NCBI RefSeq assembly: GCF_000463115.2
Contig: NZ_AWFX01000049.1
Location: 62,001-126,000 of the forward strand
Reading direction: 5' to 3'
Source: Franconibacter helveticus LMG 23732
GTDB lineage: Bacteria; Pseudomonadota; Gammaproteobacteria; Enterobacterales; Enterobacteriaceae
Length of the DNA: 64,000 nt
The translations under genes were made by a program, and so were the position numbers. The notes below the pieces were generated by a model that saw only the letters and a list, made by a program, of their open reading frames with translations, did no database searches and was not told the origin of the DNA. Shown piece by piece: positions 12,558-22,875 of the stretch (the stretch's first letter is position 1; each line of letters starts with the position of its first letter).

Positions 12558-12632
12558 GGTTCCACTCCTGCCATAGGGTAACAAAGGTTACCTTTAAGCA
12601 TAGCAGGAGCGGAAAGGGGAGGGCGGGAAGGC

Positions 12633-14495
12633 TCAGGCGAGCCAGGCGCGGATTTTGGCTTCCATACCGGCGGCGTCAAGGCCGATCTCTTCACGGGCTT
12701 CGTCCTGAGTACCCTGCGGAATAAACCAGTCCGGGAGGCCGATATTAAGCACCGGTACGGGCTTGCGGTGGGCCATCAGCACCTCGTTTACGCCGCTGCC
12801 CGCGCCGCCCATAACGGCGTTCTCTTCTACCGTCACCAGCGACTCGTGACGCGCCGCCAGCTCCAGAATCAACGCTTCATCCAGCGGTTTCACAAAGCGC
12901 ATGTCAACCAGCGTGGCGCCCAGCGCTTCGGCCGCTTTTGCCGCTTCCGGCAGCAGAGTGCCGAAGTTCAGGATAGCGACCTTCTCTCCCTGGCGCTTAA
13001 TCACGCCTTTGCCTATCGGCAGCTTCTGCAATGGCTCAAGCTCCACGCCCAGCGCATTGCCGCGCGGGTAACGTACCGCGCTTGGGCCTTCGCTGTAGTG
13101 ATAGCCGGTGAAGAGCATCTGGCGACACTCGTTTTCATCGCTTGGCGTCATGATGACCATATCCGGCACACAGCGCAGGAAGGAGAGATCAAAAGCGCCC
13201 TGGTGAGTTTGCCCGTCGGCGCCCACAATGCCGGCACGGTCGATGGCGAACAGCACCGGCAGCTTCTGGATAGCCACATCGTGGATAACCTGATCGTAGG
13301 CGCGTTGTAAGAAGGTTGAGTAAATGGCGACAACCGGTTTATAGCCGCCAATAGCGAAGCCCGCCGCCAGCGTCACTGCATGCTGCTCGGCAATCGCCAC
13401 ATCAAAATACTGGCTCGGGTACTGGCGGGAAAATTCCACCATGCCGGAGCCTTCGCGCATGGCGGGGGTAATCGCCAGCAGCTTGTCGTCTTTCGCCGCG
13501 GTTTCGCAAAGCCAGTCGCCAAAGATTTTCGAATAGCTCGGCTGACCGCCGCTGCTTTTCGGCAGCGTGCCGCTTTTCGGGTCGAATTTCGGCACGGCGT
13601 GAAAGGTAATAGGATCTTTTTCCGCCGGCAGATAACCCCGGCCTTTTTTGGTCATGATATGCAGGAATTGCGGGCCTTTCAGGTCGCGCATGTTCTTAAG
13701 CGTATGCACCAGCCCCAGCACATCATGGCCATCCACCGGCCCGATGTAGTTAAAGCCCAGCTCTTCAAACAGCGTGCCCGGCACCACCATGCCTTTGATA
13801 TGCTCTTCGGTGCGCTTAAGCAGCTCTTTGATCGGCGGCACGCCGGAAAACACTTTTTTTCCGCCTTCGCGCAGCGTGGAGTAGAGCTTGCCGGAAAGCA
13901 GCTGCGCCAGATGGTTATTCAGCGCGCCGACGTTTTCGGAAATCGACATTTCGTTGTCGTTAAGGATAACCAGCATATTAGGGCGAATATCCCCCGCATG
14001 GTTCATCGCTTCAAACGCCATGCCGGCTGTGATCGCCCCGTCGCCGATCACGCAGACGGTGCGGCGGTCTTTACCTTCTTTCTCCGCCGCGATAGCCACG
14101 CCAATGCCTGCGCTGATGGACGTGGAGGAGTGACCGACGCTCAGTACGTCATATTCGCTCTCGCCGCGCCAGGGAAAAGGATGCAGGCCGCCTTTCTGGC
14201 GAATGGTGCCGATGCGGTCGCGTCGTCCGGTCAGGATTTTGTGCGGGTAAGCCTGGTGGCCGACATCCCAGATAAGCTGGTCGAAAGGCGTGTTATAGAC
14301 ATAATGCAGCGCCACGGTCAGTTCCACTGCGCCAAGCCCGGAGGCGAAGTGGCCGCTGGAGCGGCTCACGCTGTCGAGCAGGTAGCGACGCAGTTCGTCG
14401 CACAGCTTCGGCAGGCTTTCTTTCGGCAACAGGCGCAACTCCTGCGTGGCGTTCACCAGTGCCAGGGTCGGGTATTTGGCTGTATCAAAACTCAT
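12633..14495 (-). CDS. dxs: 1-deoxy-D-xylulose-5-phosphate synthase
   Basis: Dxs condenses pyruvate and glyceraldehyde 3-phosphate using thiamine diphosphate, the first step of the MEP isoprenoid pathway and of thiamine thiazole and pyridoxal supply. At 620 residues it equals the E. coli enzyme. Visible motifs are [15 protein letters not shown] near residue 80, the thiamine-diphosphate motif [18 protein letters not shown] near residue 152 and the catalytic glutamate in [13 protein letters not shown] near residue 370. It follows ispA and xseB in one minus-strand operon. Confidence 0.98.
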   Translation of the reverse strand: MSFDTAKYPTLALVNATQELRLLPKESLPKLCDELRRYLLDSVSRSSGHFASGLGAVELTVALHYVYNTPFDQLIWDVGHQAYPHKILTGRRDRIGTIRQKGGLHPFPWRGESEYDVLSVGHSSTSISAGIGVAIAAEKEGKDRRTVCVIGDGAITAGMAFEAMNHAGDIRPNMLVILNDNEMSISENVGALNNHLAQLLSGKLYSTLREGGKKVFSGVPPIKELLKRTEEHIKGMVVPGTLFEELGFNYIGPVDGHDVLGLVHTLKNMRDLKGPQFLHIMTKKGRGYLPAEKDPITFHAVPKFDPKSGTLPKSSGGQPSYSKIFGDWLCETAAKDDKLLAITPAMREGSGMVEFSRQYPSQYFDVAIAEQHAVTLAAGFAIGGYKPVVAIYSTFLQRAYDQVIHDVAIQKLPVLFAIDRAGIVGADGQTHQGAFDLSFLRCVPDMVIMTPSDENECRQMLFTGYHYSEGPSAVRYPRGNALGVELEPLQKLPIGKGVIKRQGEKVAILNFGTLLPEAAKAAEALGATLVDMRFVKPLDEALILELAARHESLVTVEENAVMGGAGSGVNEVLMAHRKPVPVLNIGLPDWFIPQGTQDEAREEIGLDAAGMEAKIRAWLA

Positions 14496-14521
14496 CAGAG
14501 ACTCGTCGTGGTGTTTATACG

Positions 14522-15421
14522 TTATTTATCACGTTGAATTATATAATTCGCTAACGCTTCCAGTGTCGCGGTATTTCGCGACTGTGCGGCCAGCGGTTGC
14601 AGGGCCGCGAGGGCATCATTGCAGAGATCCCGCGCTTTGGCCTGGGCTTGCTCAAGACCCAGCAGGGCAGGGTAGGTGCTTTTGCCAAGTTGCTGATCGG
14701 CGCCCTGACGTTTACCAAGGGTCGCAGTATCCCCCACCACATCCAGAATGTCATCCTGTACCTGGAACGCGAGGCCGATGCTCTGCGCGTAGCGGTCGAG
14801 ATAAGGCATCGCTTCGCGTCCGGCGTCGCCTGCGCAGAACGCGCCCATGCGCGCCGCCGCAAGGATTAGCGCCCCGGTTTTATGGCGATGAATGCGCTCA
14901 AGCGCTTCCAGCGACACCTGCTGGCCTTCCGCCGCGAGATCCAATGCCTGCCCGCCGCACATCCCCGCCACGCCGCTTGCGCGCGCCAGCTCAGAAACCA
15001 TCGCCAGCCGATCGCGCAGCGCAACGTCGGGCATCGGCGCATCCGTAAGTATAGAGAAAGCGAGCGTTTGCAGCGCGTCACCGGCGAGAATTGCGTTAGC
15101 TTCGCCAAATTTAATGTGGCAGGTTGGCTGGCCGCGGCGCAGATCGTCGTCATCCATCGCAGGCAGGTCGTCGTGCATCAGCGAATAAGCATGAATGCAT
15201 TCAACCGCGGCGGCGGGCGCATCCAGCGCCTGGGGAGAGACATTAAACATCTCGCCGATGGCGTAAACCAGAAACGGGCGCAGGCGCTTTCCGCCTAATA
15301 GTGCGCCGTAGTGCATCGCTTCAACCAGTGGACTGTTCTGAAACGGCAGGGGGGAAAGAAAGTGTTGTAGCGCGGCGTTAGCCCGTTCAGCCTGCCGCTT
15401 GAGCTGTTGATTGAAATCCAT
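14522..15421 (-). CDS. ispA: (2E,6E)-farnesyl diphosphate synthase
   Basis: IspA joins isopentenyl and dimethylallyl diphosphates into geranyl and then farnesyl diphosphate, the precursor of undecaprenyl carrier, quinones and heme O (made by CyoE, also in this window). The 299-residue protein contains both aspartate-rich motifs, [17 protein letters not shown] and [11 protein letters not shown]. It begins 4 bases after the xseB stop and ends 26 bases before dxs. Confidence 0.98.
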   Translation of the reverse strand: MDFNQQLKRQAERANAALQHFLSPLPFQNSPLVEAMHYGALLGGKRLRPFLVYAIGEMFNVSPQALDAPAAAVECIHAYSLMHDDLPAMDDDDLRRGQPTCHIKFGEANAILAGDALQTLAFSILTDAPMPDVALRDRLAMVSELARASGVAGMCGGQALDLAAEGQQVSLEALERIHRHKTGALILAAARMGAFCAGDAGREAMPYLDRYAQSIGLAFQVQDDILDVVGDTATLGKRQGADQQLGKSTYPALLGLEQAQAKARDLCNDALAALQPLAAQSRNTATLEALANYIIQRDK

Positions 15422-15425
15422 TGCG

Positions 15426-15668
15426 TTACTCAGCGTCCGGGGTGAAAGGCGTCAGCGGCGCCTCTTCGCTGTCAGAGAGCAGGATTTGCACCCGCTGTTC
15501 GGCCTGTTGCAGTTTCACCTGCCCCTGGCGCGCCAGCTGCACGCCGCGTTCAAATTCGTTTAACGCCTCTTCCAGCGGCAGATCGCCACTTTCCAGACGG
15601 CTGACAATCTGCTCAAGCTCCGCCAGCGCCGTTTCAAAGCTGGCCGGGCGTTCGTTTTTCTTCGGCAT
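15426..15668 (-). CDS. xseB: exodeoxyribonuclease VII small subunit
   Basis: XseB is the small helical subunit that binds along XseA to form exonuclease VII, which degrades single-stranded DNA. The 80-residue protein shows the family pattern [19 protein letters not shown] followed by [18 protein letters not shown], both amphipathic helices. It is the promoter-proximal gene of xseB-ispA-dxs, divergent from thiI. Confidence 0.97.
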   Translation of the reverse strand: MPKKNERPASFETALAELEQIVSRLESGDLPLEEALNEFERGVQLARQGQVKLQQAEQRVQILLSDSEEAPLTPFTPDAE

Positions 15669-15881
15669 AGTGAGTGTCTGACTCTTGGGTTAATTATCAT
15701 CTTCGCAACATTGCATGGTAGCGGAGACGAAATGATTAGCAAATAACGCCTTGTGGGTTGGTTATGTGCGCAGTCGCATCACGATGGTGATATACTTGCG
15801 CGCTCACGATGCAAGCGCGATGGTTGCCTTGCGGTACTTCTTTCTGAGCCCCGAAGGGCTTGCCAACGAATCATAGCCGCC

Positions 15882-17330
15882 ATGAAGTTTATCATTAAAT
15901 TGTTCCCGGAAATCACCATTAAAAGCCAATCTGTGCGTTTGCGCTTTATTAAAATTCTGACCGGGAACATCCGTAACGTCCTGAAACCTTACAGCGAAGA
16001 GATCGCCGTGGTCCGCCACTGGGACCATATCGAAGTCCGCGCTAAAGAAGAAAAACAGCGTCCGGTCGTGCGCGACGCGCTGACCCGTATTCCGGGCATT
16101 CACCATATTCTGGAAGTAGAGGACGTACCCTTTACCGACCTGCACGATATTTTCGAAAAAACGCTTGCCGACTGGCGTGACAAGCTGGAAAACAAAACGT
16201 TCTGCGTGCGCGTAAAGCGTCGCGGTACGCATGAGTTTAGCTCTATTGAAGTAGAACGCTACGTCGGCGGCGGCCTCAATCAGCACATTGAATCCGCGAA
16301 GGTGAAACTGACGCACCCGGATGTCACCGTGCATCTGGAGATCGAAGATGACCGTCTGCTGCTGGTAAAAGGGCGTTATGAAGGCATCGGCGGCTTCCCT
16401 ATCGGCACCCAGGAAGATGTGATGTCGCTGATCTCCGGCGGCTTCGACTCCGGCGTTTCCAGCTATATGTTAATGCGTCGCGGCTGCCGCGTGCATTACT
16501 GCTTCTTTAACCTGGGCGGCGCGGCGCATGAAATCGGCGTGCGTCAGGTGGCGCATTATCTGTGGAACCGCTTTGGCAGCTCCCACCGCGTGCGTTTTGT
16601 CGCCATTAACTTCGAACCGGTAGTGGGCGAAATTCTCGAGAAAGTGGATGACGGCCAGATGGGCGTGGTGCTTAAGCGCATGATGGTGCGCGCGGCGTCG
16701 AAAATCGCCGAGCGCTACGGCGTGCAGGCGCTGGTGACTGGCGAAGCGCTGGGCCAGGTCTCCAGCCAGACGCTGACCAACCTGCGTCTTATTGATAACG
16801 TCTCTGATACGCTTATCCTGCGTCCGCTTATCTCTCACGATAAAGAGCATATTATTGATATTGCGCGTAAAATCGGCACCGAAGATTTTGCCCGCACGAT
16901 GCCGGAATATTGCGGCGTCATTTCCAAAAGCCCGACGGTTAAGGCTGTAAAAGCGAAAATTGAAGCGGAAGAGGCGAACTTCGATTTCTCTATCCTCGAC
17001 AGCGTAGTGGAAAACGCCACTAACGTGGATATTCGCGAAATCGCCGAGCAGACAGAACAGGAAGTCGTGGAAGTTGAAACCGTAAGCGGTTTTGGCCCTG
17101 ACGACGCCATTCTGGATATTCGCTCCATCGACGAACAGGACGACAAGCCGCTGAAGGTAGAAGGCGTGGAGGTGGTTTGCCTGCCGTTCTATAAGCTCAG
17201 CACCAAATTCGGCGATCTTGACCAGAGCAAAACGTACCTGCTGTGGTGCGAGCGCGGTGTGATGAGCCGTTTGCAGGCGCTCTATCTGCATGAGCAGGGC
17301 TTTAAAAACGTGAAAGTTTATCGCCCGTAA
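15882..17330 (+). CDS. thiI: tRNA 4-thiouridine sulfurtransferase ThiI
   Basis: ThiI activates U8 of tRNA with ATP and transfers sulfur to make 4-thiouridine; the same sulfur relay feeds thiamine thiazole synthesis. The start at 15882 ([14 protein letters not shown]) gives 482 residues, the E. coli length; an upstream in-frame extension of 43 codons has no family similarity. A THUMP domain covers about residues 60-165, the PP-loop is [11 protein letters not shown] near residue 183 and a C-terminal rhodanese domain carries the active Cys456 in [10 protein letters not shown]. It is transcribed divergently from xseB. Confidence 0.98.
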   Translation: MKFIIKLFPEITIKSQSVRLRFIKILTGNIRNVLKPYSEEIAVVRHWDHIEVRAKEEKQRPVVRDALTRIPGIHHILEVEDVPFTDLHDIFEKTLADWRDKLENKTFCVRVKRRGTHEFSSIEVERYVGGGLNQHIESAKVKLTHPDVTVHLEIEDDRLLLVKGRYEGIGGFPIGTQEDVMSLISGGFDSGVSSYMLMRRGCRVHYCFFNLGGAAHEIGVRQVAHYLWNRFGSSHRVRFVAINFEPVVGEILEKVDDGQMGVVLKRMMVRAASKIAERYGVQALVTGEALGQVSSQTLTNLRLIDNVSDTLILRPLISHDKEHIIDIARKIGTEDFARTMPEYCGVISKSPTVKAVKAKIEAEEANFDFSILDSVVENATNVDIREIAEQTEQEVVEVETVSGFGPDDAILDIRSIDEQDDKPLKVEGVEVVCLPFYKLSTKFGDLDQSKTYLLWCERGVMSRLQALYLHEQGFKNVKVYRP

Positions 17331-17349
17331 CGCGGTATTGCGCGTAAAG

Positions 17350-17378
17350 AAAAAGCCTCCTTTGCGGAGGCTTTTTTT
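17350..17378. terminator. bidirectional terminator between thiI and yajL
   Basis: AAAAAGCCTCC and GGAGGCTTTTT pair around TTTGC, with T runs on both strands. The yajL stop codon lies within the T tract, so the hairpin serves both convergent genes. Confidence 0.92.
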
Positions 17379-17970
17379 ATTCGTCGTGATAGTTGTAAAT
17401 GCCGGGCGGCAATACCAGTTGTTCCGCCACCTCGCGCGCTTTATCACGTCCCACAACCAGGTCGATGATCTTTAGCGCAAAATCCATCGCCGTGCCGGGT
17501 CCCTGACTGGTCAGCAGCTTAACGCGCGGGTCCCAGACAACGCGTTTATCCATCCACTTTTCCTGCGGAATCGTCTCTTTCAGCCCCGGAAAGCCGGTCA
17601 TATTCCCGATGGGGAAGAGATCGTGCGGCACCAGCACCGTGCCCGCGGCGGCGCAAATTGCCGCGACAATGCGGCCTGAGAGATGAAACTGTCGGACGGT
17701 TTCCACCAGCAACGGACTGTCGCGAAAACATTCGGCCCCTTTCAGCCCGCCCGGCAGGACAATGACGTCGTAATCGCCGTCCGCCACTTCCACCAGCGGC
17801 GCATCCGCCAGCAGTTTTACGCCGCGAGAACAGGTAATAACCCGATCGCCGTCGCTCGCCACGCTTGCCGTGGTGACTTTTATACCGCCCCGTACCAGCA
17901 AGTCGATAGTGGTGACCGCTTCGGTCTCTTCAGTGCCAGGGGCGAGGCAGACCAGCGCCGATGCGCTCAT
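17377..17970 (-). CDS. yajL: protein/nucleic acid deglycase-like chaperone YajL (DJ-1 family)
   Basis: YajL is the closest bacterial homologue of human DJ-1, proposed to protect proteins from oxidative and carbonyl stress. Starting at [15 protein letters not shown] gives 197 residues, matching E. coli; a longer frame adds ten residues unlike the family. The nucleophile-elbow cysteine is in [12 protein letters not shown] near residue 106, and the supporting glutamate is in PGTEETEA near residue 15. Its 5' end overlaps the 3' end of panE by 41 bases, so it should be translated from the panE transcript. Confidence 0.96.
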   Translation of the reverse strand: MSASALVCLAPGTEETEAVTTIDLLVRGGIKVTTASVASDGDRVITCSRGVKLLADAPLVEVADGDYDVIVLPGGLKGAECFRDSPLLVETVRQFHLSGRIVAAICAAAGTVLVPHDLFPIGNMTGFPGLKETIPQEKWMDKRVVWDPRVKLLTSQGPGTAMDFALKIIDLVVGRDKAREVAEQLVLPPGIYNYHDE

Positions 17971-18844
17971 AGTGATTCTCCTTACGCTTAATTTGTTCAT
18001 ACAGGCGAGTGTTGACGGGCAGCGTCAGCCCATGCGCCCGGGCGCGGCGCAACAGGTAGCCGGTGATATAGTCGATTTCCGTGTGCCGCTGCTGGCGAAT
18101 GTCCTGCAACATGGAAGAGATGTTTTGCGCCGTGCTTTCCATAACCTGCTCAACATAGAAAAACAGGCTTTCGGCGGAGGTATGCAGGCCTTCGCTCACC
18201 ATAACCTGCGCCACTTCCTCGCAAATCTCCCGAATTTCATCCGGGCGTTGCCGCAGTTCGCCGTTAGGGCAATCATAAAGCGCGGTTAGCGGGTTAATGA
18301 CGCAGTTTACGGCCAGTTTTTTCCAGCTGGCGGCGCTGATATCTTCATGCCAGGCGACGTCGGGCAGGGCGCAATGCAACACCTTCGCAAGCGGGTTGTA
18401 ATCCTGCCGACAGGAAGAGGCCGGACCGATATGCGTAACGCCGCCGGCAACATGAATAATCAGATGGCCTTCACGGCGTGCCGCATGCGTGGTTACGCCC
18501 ATCAACAGCGGCTGCGCCAGGTTTTTCAGCTCTTCAATCGTGCCCATGCCGTTATGGATGAGCAGAACCGGGCTGGTAGCTGGCAGGCGCTCGGCCAGCG
18601 CTTTCACCGCGCCGGAGACCTGCCAGGCTTTTAGCGTGACCACAAGCAGGTCGCTTTGCGCCAGGAAAGCGGCGTTGTTCGCCATAACCGAGGCGTTAAA
18701 CAGGGCGCCGTTCGTTTCCTGAAGCGTAACCTGACAAAAAGGTTGCGGCACCCGCAGCCAGCCCTGCACCTCATGGCCTTGCTTCATTAGCGCGCAAAGC
18801 CACAATTGCCCCAGCGCACCGCACCCCAGTACGGTAATTTTCAT
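17930..18844 (-). CDS. panE: 2-dehydropantoate 2-reductase
   Basis: PanE reduces ketopantoate to pantoate with NADPH for coenzyme A synthesis. The 304-residue protein has the N-terminal Rossmann motif [11 protein letters not shown], the catalytic lysine in [19 protein letters not shown] and the glutamate-containing [19 protein letters not shown] near the C-terminus. The length matches E. coli PanE. It overlaps yajL downstream and faces away from yajQ. Confidence 0.97.
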   Translation of the reverse strand: MKITVLGCGALGQLWLCALMKQGHEVQGWLRVPQPFCQVTLQETNGALFNASVMANNAAFLAQSDLLVVTLKAWQVSGAVKALAERLPATSPVLLIHNGMGTIEELKNLAQPLLMGVTTHAARREGHLIIHVAGGVTHIGPASSCRQDYNPLAKVLHCALPDVAWHEDISAASWKKLAVNCVINPLTALYDCPNGELRQRPDEIREICEEVAQVMVSEGLHTSAESLFFYVEQVMESTAQNISSMLQDIRQQRHTEIDYITGYLLRRARAHGLTLPVNTRLYEQIKRKENHYERIGAGLPRPWH

Positions 18845-18997
18845 TGCTCCTCCCCACCTGCAACGGCGCCAGGCGTCTTATACTGCGTCTATTATAGCGT
18901 TATCAATTCAGGCCGCGGCTGGCGGCCTGATTACGGGTTGTTTTATGCCACTTTGCGGGTATTATGCATCGCAACAAAAAGAGAGGGAGAAGAAAAC

Positions 18998-19489
18998 ATG
19001 CCATCTTTTGATATTGTGTCGGAAGTTGATCTACAGGAAGTGCGCAACGCGGTGGAAAATGCCACCCGCGAACTTGATACGCGCTTTGATTTTCGCAATG
19101 TGACTGCAAGCTTTGAGCTGAATGATGCTAACAAGTCTATCAAAGTACTGAGCGAGTCCGATTTTCAGGTGAACCAGTTGCTGGATATCCTGCGCGCTAA
19201 GCTGCTGAAACGCGGCATTGAAAACAGCTCGCTGGATGTGCCGGAAGAGTTTGAGCACAGCGGCAAAACCTGGAGCGTGGAAGCGAAGCTCAAGCAGGGC
19301 ATTGAGGCCAGCGTGGCCAAAAAGATCGTTAAGCTGATTAAAGACAGCAAGCTCAAGGTGCAAACTCAGATTCAGGGCGAAGAGATCCGCGTAACGGGCA
19401 AATCCCGTGATGACCTGCAATCTGCAATGGCGCTGGTGCGCGGCGGTAACCTGGGGCAGCCGTTCCAGTTTAAAAACTTCCGCGACTAA
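18998..19489 (+). CDS. yajQ: nucleotide-binding protein YajQ
   Basis: YajQ belongs to a family of small two-domain proteins that bind nucleotides; Xanthomonas and Pseudomonas relatives bind cyclic di-GMP. Starting at [19 protein letters not shown], after a GAGAGGGAGAAG ribosome binding site, gives 163 residues, the standard length. The [12 protein letters not shown] and [20 protein letters not shown] stretches are typical. The 64-codon upstream extension in the same frame has no family similarity. Confidence 0.96.
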   Translation: MPSFDIVSEVDLQEVRNAVENATRELDTRFDFRNVTASFELNDANKSIKVLSESDFQVNQLLDILRAKLLKRGIENSSLDVPEEFEHSGKTWSVEAKLKQGIEASVAKKIVKLIKDSKLKVQTQIQGEEIRVTGKSRDDLQSAMALVRGGNLGQPFQFKNFRD

Positions 19490-19495
19490 GCAAAG

Positions 19496-19522
19496 AAAGG
19501 GCGGATATTCCGCCCTTTTTTT
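19496..19522. terminator. bidirectional terminator between yajQ and yajR
   Basis: AAAGGGCGGA pairs with TCCGCCCTTT around a three-base loop, with a seven-T tail on the plus strand and an A run on the other side. It is shared by the convergent genes. Confidence 0.9.
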
Positions 19523-20885
19523 ATGCGCCTTTCACTAACTGTTCAATCTCAAAGCGATTCGTCACTTTACTGTCGATTTTAACGTAGGCGCTGCGCTCCT
19601 GGGCGACGATCACCGCCTCGCTCACCCCGTCTTTCGCCAACAGGCGCTGCTGCAACCCGTCATCGTTTTCTGCGCCTTCCGGCAATTCAATTCGCAGGCT
19701 GCTGACATAGCGCGGCTCTTTCATCGTGGAACTCACTAATAACCAGAAGGTCGCCAGCAGCGCGCCAATCAAAAAGACCGTCTGAGAATCAAAGAGCCCG
19801 TCTATCCAGCCGCCAAGCGAGCCGCCAATCGCCACGCCGAGAAACTGGCTGGTGGAATAAACGCCCATGGCCGTGCCTTTATAACCCGCCGGGGCTTCTT
19901 TGCTGATAAGCGAAGGAAGCAACGCCTCCATCAGGTTGAAGGCAAGGAAGAAAAGCTGCACGCCAGCGACTAACTCCCAAAAGTGCGGACCGGAGCCCCA
20001 GAGCACGATTTCAGCAATCAGCAGCACGGCGATGCAGAACAGGAATACGCGCTTCATGCGGCGTTTCACTTCAGCATAAATAATGAAAGGCACCACAGAA
20101 GCAAACGAGATCAGCATGGTGCAGAGGTAAATTTTCCAGTGCTGCGCGGCGGCAAAGCCAGCGGCTTCAAGCTGGCCGGGCAGGGCGACAAACGTCGACA
20201 TCAGCAAAATATGCAGGCACATAATGCCGAAGTTCAGCTTAAGCAACTGCGGGTTAGCTAACACCCTGGTAAAGCAGCCTTTTACCATCGCGGAATCGCG
20301 GTTCAGCACGTGCGTCGTGCTGTCTGGCACCACCCAAAGGGTAAGAGCGATGCCGCAGGTGGCGAGCAGGGCTATCATCCAGAAAAGCGCCTGTAGGCCC
20401 AGCGCATGGGTAATTATTGGCCCCAGCACCATGGCGATGGCGAAGGTTATGCCAAAACTCACGCCGATAAACGCCATCGCTTTCGTGCGGTTTTGCTCGC
20501 GGGTGAGATCGGAAAGCAGCGCCATAACCGCGGCGGCAATCGCCCCGGAGCCCTGTAGCGCACGGCCAAGGATAATACCCCAGATGGAGTCGGACAGCGC
20601 AGCCAGTACGCTGCCAGCAACGAAAATAGCGAGGCCGCCTACAATCAGCGGCTTGCGGCCGATGCGATCGGAAAGCAAGCCGAAAGGAATTTGGAAAATG
20701 GCCTGCATCAGGCCGTAAATGCCAATCGCGAAGCCTATCAGCGCTTCGCTCGCGCCCTGGAGCGCCATACCGTAAGTAGTAAGAACCGGCAGCACCATAA
20801 ACATGCCGAGCATGCGCAGCGAGAATACCGTCCCTAAACCCCACGTCGCTCGCAGCTCGACGGGCGTCATTTTGTTATCGTTCAT
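19521..20885 (-). CDS. yajR: MFS transporter YajR
   Basis: YajR is a 12-helix major facilitator superfamily transporter with a soluble C-terminal ferredoxin-like domain. Its substrate is not established. The product from ATG 20885 is 454 residues; a GTG two codons earlier is also possible, but GAGG is better spaced for the ATG. The inter-helix motif A appears as GLLSDRIGRKPLIVGG near residue 70, and YSTSQFLGVAIGGSLGGWI marks a late helix. The C-terminal domain starts near residue 388 and ends SAYVKIDSKVTNRFEIEQL. Confidence 0.95.
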   Translation of the reverse strand: MNDNKMTPVELRATWGLGTVFSLRMLGMFMVLPVLTTYGMALQGASEALIGFAIGIYGLMQAIFQIPFGLLSDRIGRKPLIVGGLAIFVAGSVLAALSDSIWGIILGRALQGSGAIAAAVMALLSDLTREQNRTKAMAFIGVSFGITFAIAMVLGPIITHALGLQALFWMIALLATCGIALTLWVVPDSTTHVLNRDSAMVKGCFTRVLANPQLLKLNFGIMCLHILLMSTFVALPGQLEAAGFAAAQHWKIYLCTMLISFASVVPFIIYAEVKRRMKRVFLFCIAVLLIAEIVLWGSGPHFWELVAGVQLFFLAFNLMEALLPSLISKEAPAGYKGTAMGVYSTSQFLGVAIGGSLGGWIDGLFDSQTVFLIGALLATFWLLVSSTMKEPRYVSSLRIELPEGAENDDGLQQRLLAKDGVSEAVIVAQERSAYVKIDSKVTNRFEIEQLVKGA

Positions 20886-20992
20886 TACCACCTCAGATAA
20901 AAAGCAGGCCCTAGTGTAGTGCCACGGCGGGGGAGGGTAAATAATCCGTTATTTAGGAAATATTTCAGGGGTTATCTATTGATGCTGCTAAT

Positions 20993-21018
20993 AAAAAAGG
21001 GTGCCGAAGCACCCTTTT
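20993..21018 (-). terminator. rho-independent terminator of the cyo operon
   Basis: On the minus strand AAAAGGGTGC pairs with GCACCCTTTT around a TTCG tetraloop and runs into a T tract, just after the cyoE stop. Confidence 0.92.
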
Positions 21019-21032
21019 AACGCTCTTACGTC

Positions 21033-21920
21033 TTACCAGACGTAAGTCAGCAGATTATGTGAGTCAGGCACCATAAAGTCGACCGACATCATTACGCTAA
21101 GCGAGGTGATAGCGACAATGGAGAAGACGAACAGCTTGCGCGCCCACACCTTGTCGTTCTCGGTTTTATAGCCTCGCAAGGCCATGCCGAGCCACCAGAC
21201 GCTTACCGCCGCCGCCACCACCAGATATTTGTAGCCGGCGTAACCGCCAAGCGACAACATCAGCGTAGCGACAGCAAATGCGATGATATAAAGCGTGATA
21301 TGGTTTTTGGCGACAGAGATGCCTTTCACGACCGGCAGTACCGGAATGTTCGCCGCCTGATAATCCTTAAAGCGGAAAATCGCGATGGCATACGAGTGAG
21401 GCATCTGCCACAGGCTAAAAATAGCCAGCAGAATGAGCGCGCCGCTGTCGAACTCATTCGTCACGGCGCAGTAGCCAATTACCGGCGGCGCAGCGCCGGA
21501 AAGCGAACCAATCAGCGTGCCGTAGACGGAGTGGCGTTTCATATACAGACTGTAAACGCCCACATAGACCACGAACCCCATCACCCCCAGCCAGCAGGCC
21601 AGGGGATTGGCGCCAAACCACAGCAGCATAAAGCCAGCAATACCCAGCAACGCGGCGTACACCAGCGAGACCTGCGGAGAGATCAGGCCTTTTACCAGCA
21701 CCCGATTCTTGGTCCTTTCCATCTTGCGATCGATATCGCGATCGATGTAGTTGTTGAACACACAACCCGACGCCACTACCAGCGACACCCCAACCAGCGT
21801 GAAGAGGAAGAGGGGATAGTCAATGCTGCCTTTAGAGGCCAGCAAGAACCCCCCGATCACGGAGATCAGGTTGCCGAAAATGATGCCTGGTTTCGTTACT
21901 TGCAGGTATTGCTTAAACAT
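21033..21920 (-). CDS. cyoE: protoheme IX farnesyltransferase (heme O synthase)
   Basis: CyoE attaches the farnesyl group to heme B to make heme O for cytochrome bo3. The start [17 protein letters not shown] gives 295 residues, the E. coli length; a 15-codon upstream extension is unsupported. The prenyl-diphosphate binding motif [18 protein letters not shown] is near residue 70, and a second acidic loop, [15 protein letters not shown], is near residue 200. Multiple membrane helices are visible. Last gene of cyoABCDE. Confidence 0.98.
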   Translation of the reverse strand: MFKQYLQVTKPGIIFGNLISVIGGFLLASKGSIDYPLFLFTLVGVSLVVASGCVFNNYIDRDIDRKMERTKNRVLVKGLISPQVSLVYAALLGIAGFMLLWFGANPLACWLGVMGFVVYVGVYSLYMKRHSVYGTLIGSLSGAAPPVIGYCAVTNEFDSGALILLAIFSLWQMPHSYAIAIFRFKDYQAANIPVLPVVKGISVAKNHITLYIIAFAVATLMLSLGGYAGYKYLVVAAAVSVWWLGMALRGYKTENDKVWARKLFVFSIVAITSLSVMMSVDFMVPDSHNLLTYVW

Positions 21921-21931
21921 ACTCGCCGCTC

Positions 21932-22261
21932 TTAGTGAACCATCATGTTGTAGTTGAGGTTCCACATAATCCAGATTGAGCCTACCACCAGGATGGCGAT
22001 AATCAGCACGGTAAAGACAAAGGCCACCAGGTTCCAGCGCTCTTCAGAAGAGGTGTTCATGTGCAGGAAGCACACCAGGTGAACCAGAATCTGTACCACC
22101 GCCGTCACCAGTACGGTACCCAGAATGGCCGCGTGAGACGCAGAGCCATTCATCACCATCCAGAACGGGATAACCGTCAGGATGATGGAAAGGATAAAGC
22201 CGGTCAGATAGGTTTTTACGCTGCCGTGGTGGGCGCCTGCGTGATCGGTAGAATGACTCAT
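21932..22261 (-). CDS. cyoD: cytochrome bo3 ubiquinol oxidase subunit 4
   Basis: CyoD is the small fourth subunit of the quinol oxidase and helps assemble the copper site in subunit I. Starting at [19 protein letters not shown] gives 109 residues with three membrane helices, matching E. coli. The ATG overlaps the cyoC stop by one base (TAATG), indicating coupled translation, so the longer upstream frame is not used. Confidence 0.97.
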   Translation of the reverse strand: MSHSTDHAGAHHGSVKTYLTGFILSIILTVIPFWMVMNGSASHAAILGTVLVTAVVQILVHLVCFLHMNTSSEERWNLVAFVFTVLIIAILVVGSIWIMWNLNYNMMVH

Positions 22262-22875
22262 TACATCGCCCCCATCAGATAGACTACAGAGAATACGCAG
22301 ATCCAGACCACGTCCAGGAAGTGCCAGAACAGGCTCAGGCACAGCAGACGGGTGCGGTTCATGCTGGACAGACCGCGACGGGAAATCTGGAACATCATCA
22401 CCGCCATCCAGATAAGGCCAGAGGTCACGTGAACGCCGTGGGTGCCTACCAGGGTGAAGAACCCGGAGAGGAACGCGCTGCGATCGGGACCGAAGCCTTC
22501 GGCGATCAGATGATGGAACTCATAAATTTCCATCGCGACGAAGCCTGCGCCGAACAGGAAAGTCAGACCGAGCCAGGCCATAACCTGGCTGCGGTTGTCT
22601 TTGTTCATGGCGATAACCGCCATGCCATAAGTAATGGAGGAGAACAGCAGCAGGAAAGTTTCAACCAGCACAAACGGCAGTTCAAAAATATCTTTCCCGG
22701 TCGGGCCCCCCGCCGTGCCGTTCACAAGAACGGCATAGGTGGCGAACAGACATGCAAACAGAATGCAGTCGCTCATCAGGTAGATCCAGAAGCCAAAGAC
22801 TTTATTGGCTCCCGCATCGTGGTGCCCTACATCGTGCGCATGGGCTCCGGAGTGTGCAAGAGAATCAGTTGACAT
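22261..22875 (-). CDS. cyoC: cytochrome bo3 ubiquinol oxidase subunit 3
   Basis: CyoC is the five-helix subunit III of the heme-copper quinol oxidase. The 204-residue protein contains [20 protein letters not shown] and the [14 protein letters not shown] stretch typical of COX3 proteins. Its start lies 11 bases inside the end of cyoB and its stop overlaps cyoD. Confidence 0.98.
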   Translation of the reverse strand: MSTDSLAHSGAHAHDVGHHDAGANKVFGFWIYLMSDCILFACLFATYAVLVNGTAGGPTGKDIFELPFVLVETFLLLFSSITYGMAVIAMNKDNRSQVMAWLGLTFLFGAGFVAMEIYEFHHLIAEGFGPDRSAFLSGFFTLVGTHGVHVTSGLIWMAVMMFQISRRGLSSMNRTRLLCLSLFWHFLDVVWICVFSVVYLMGAM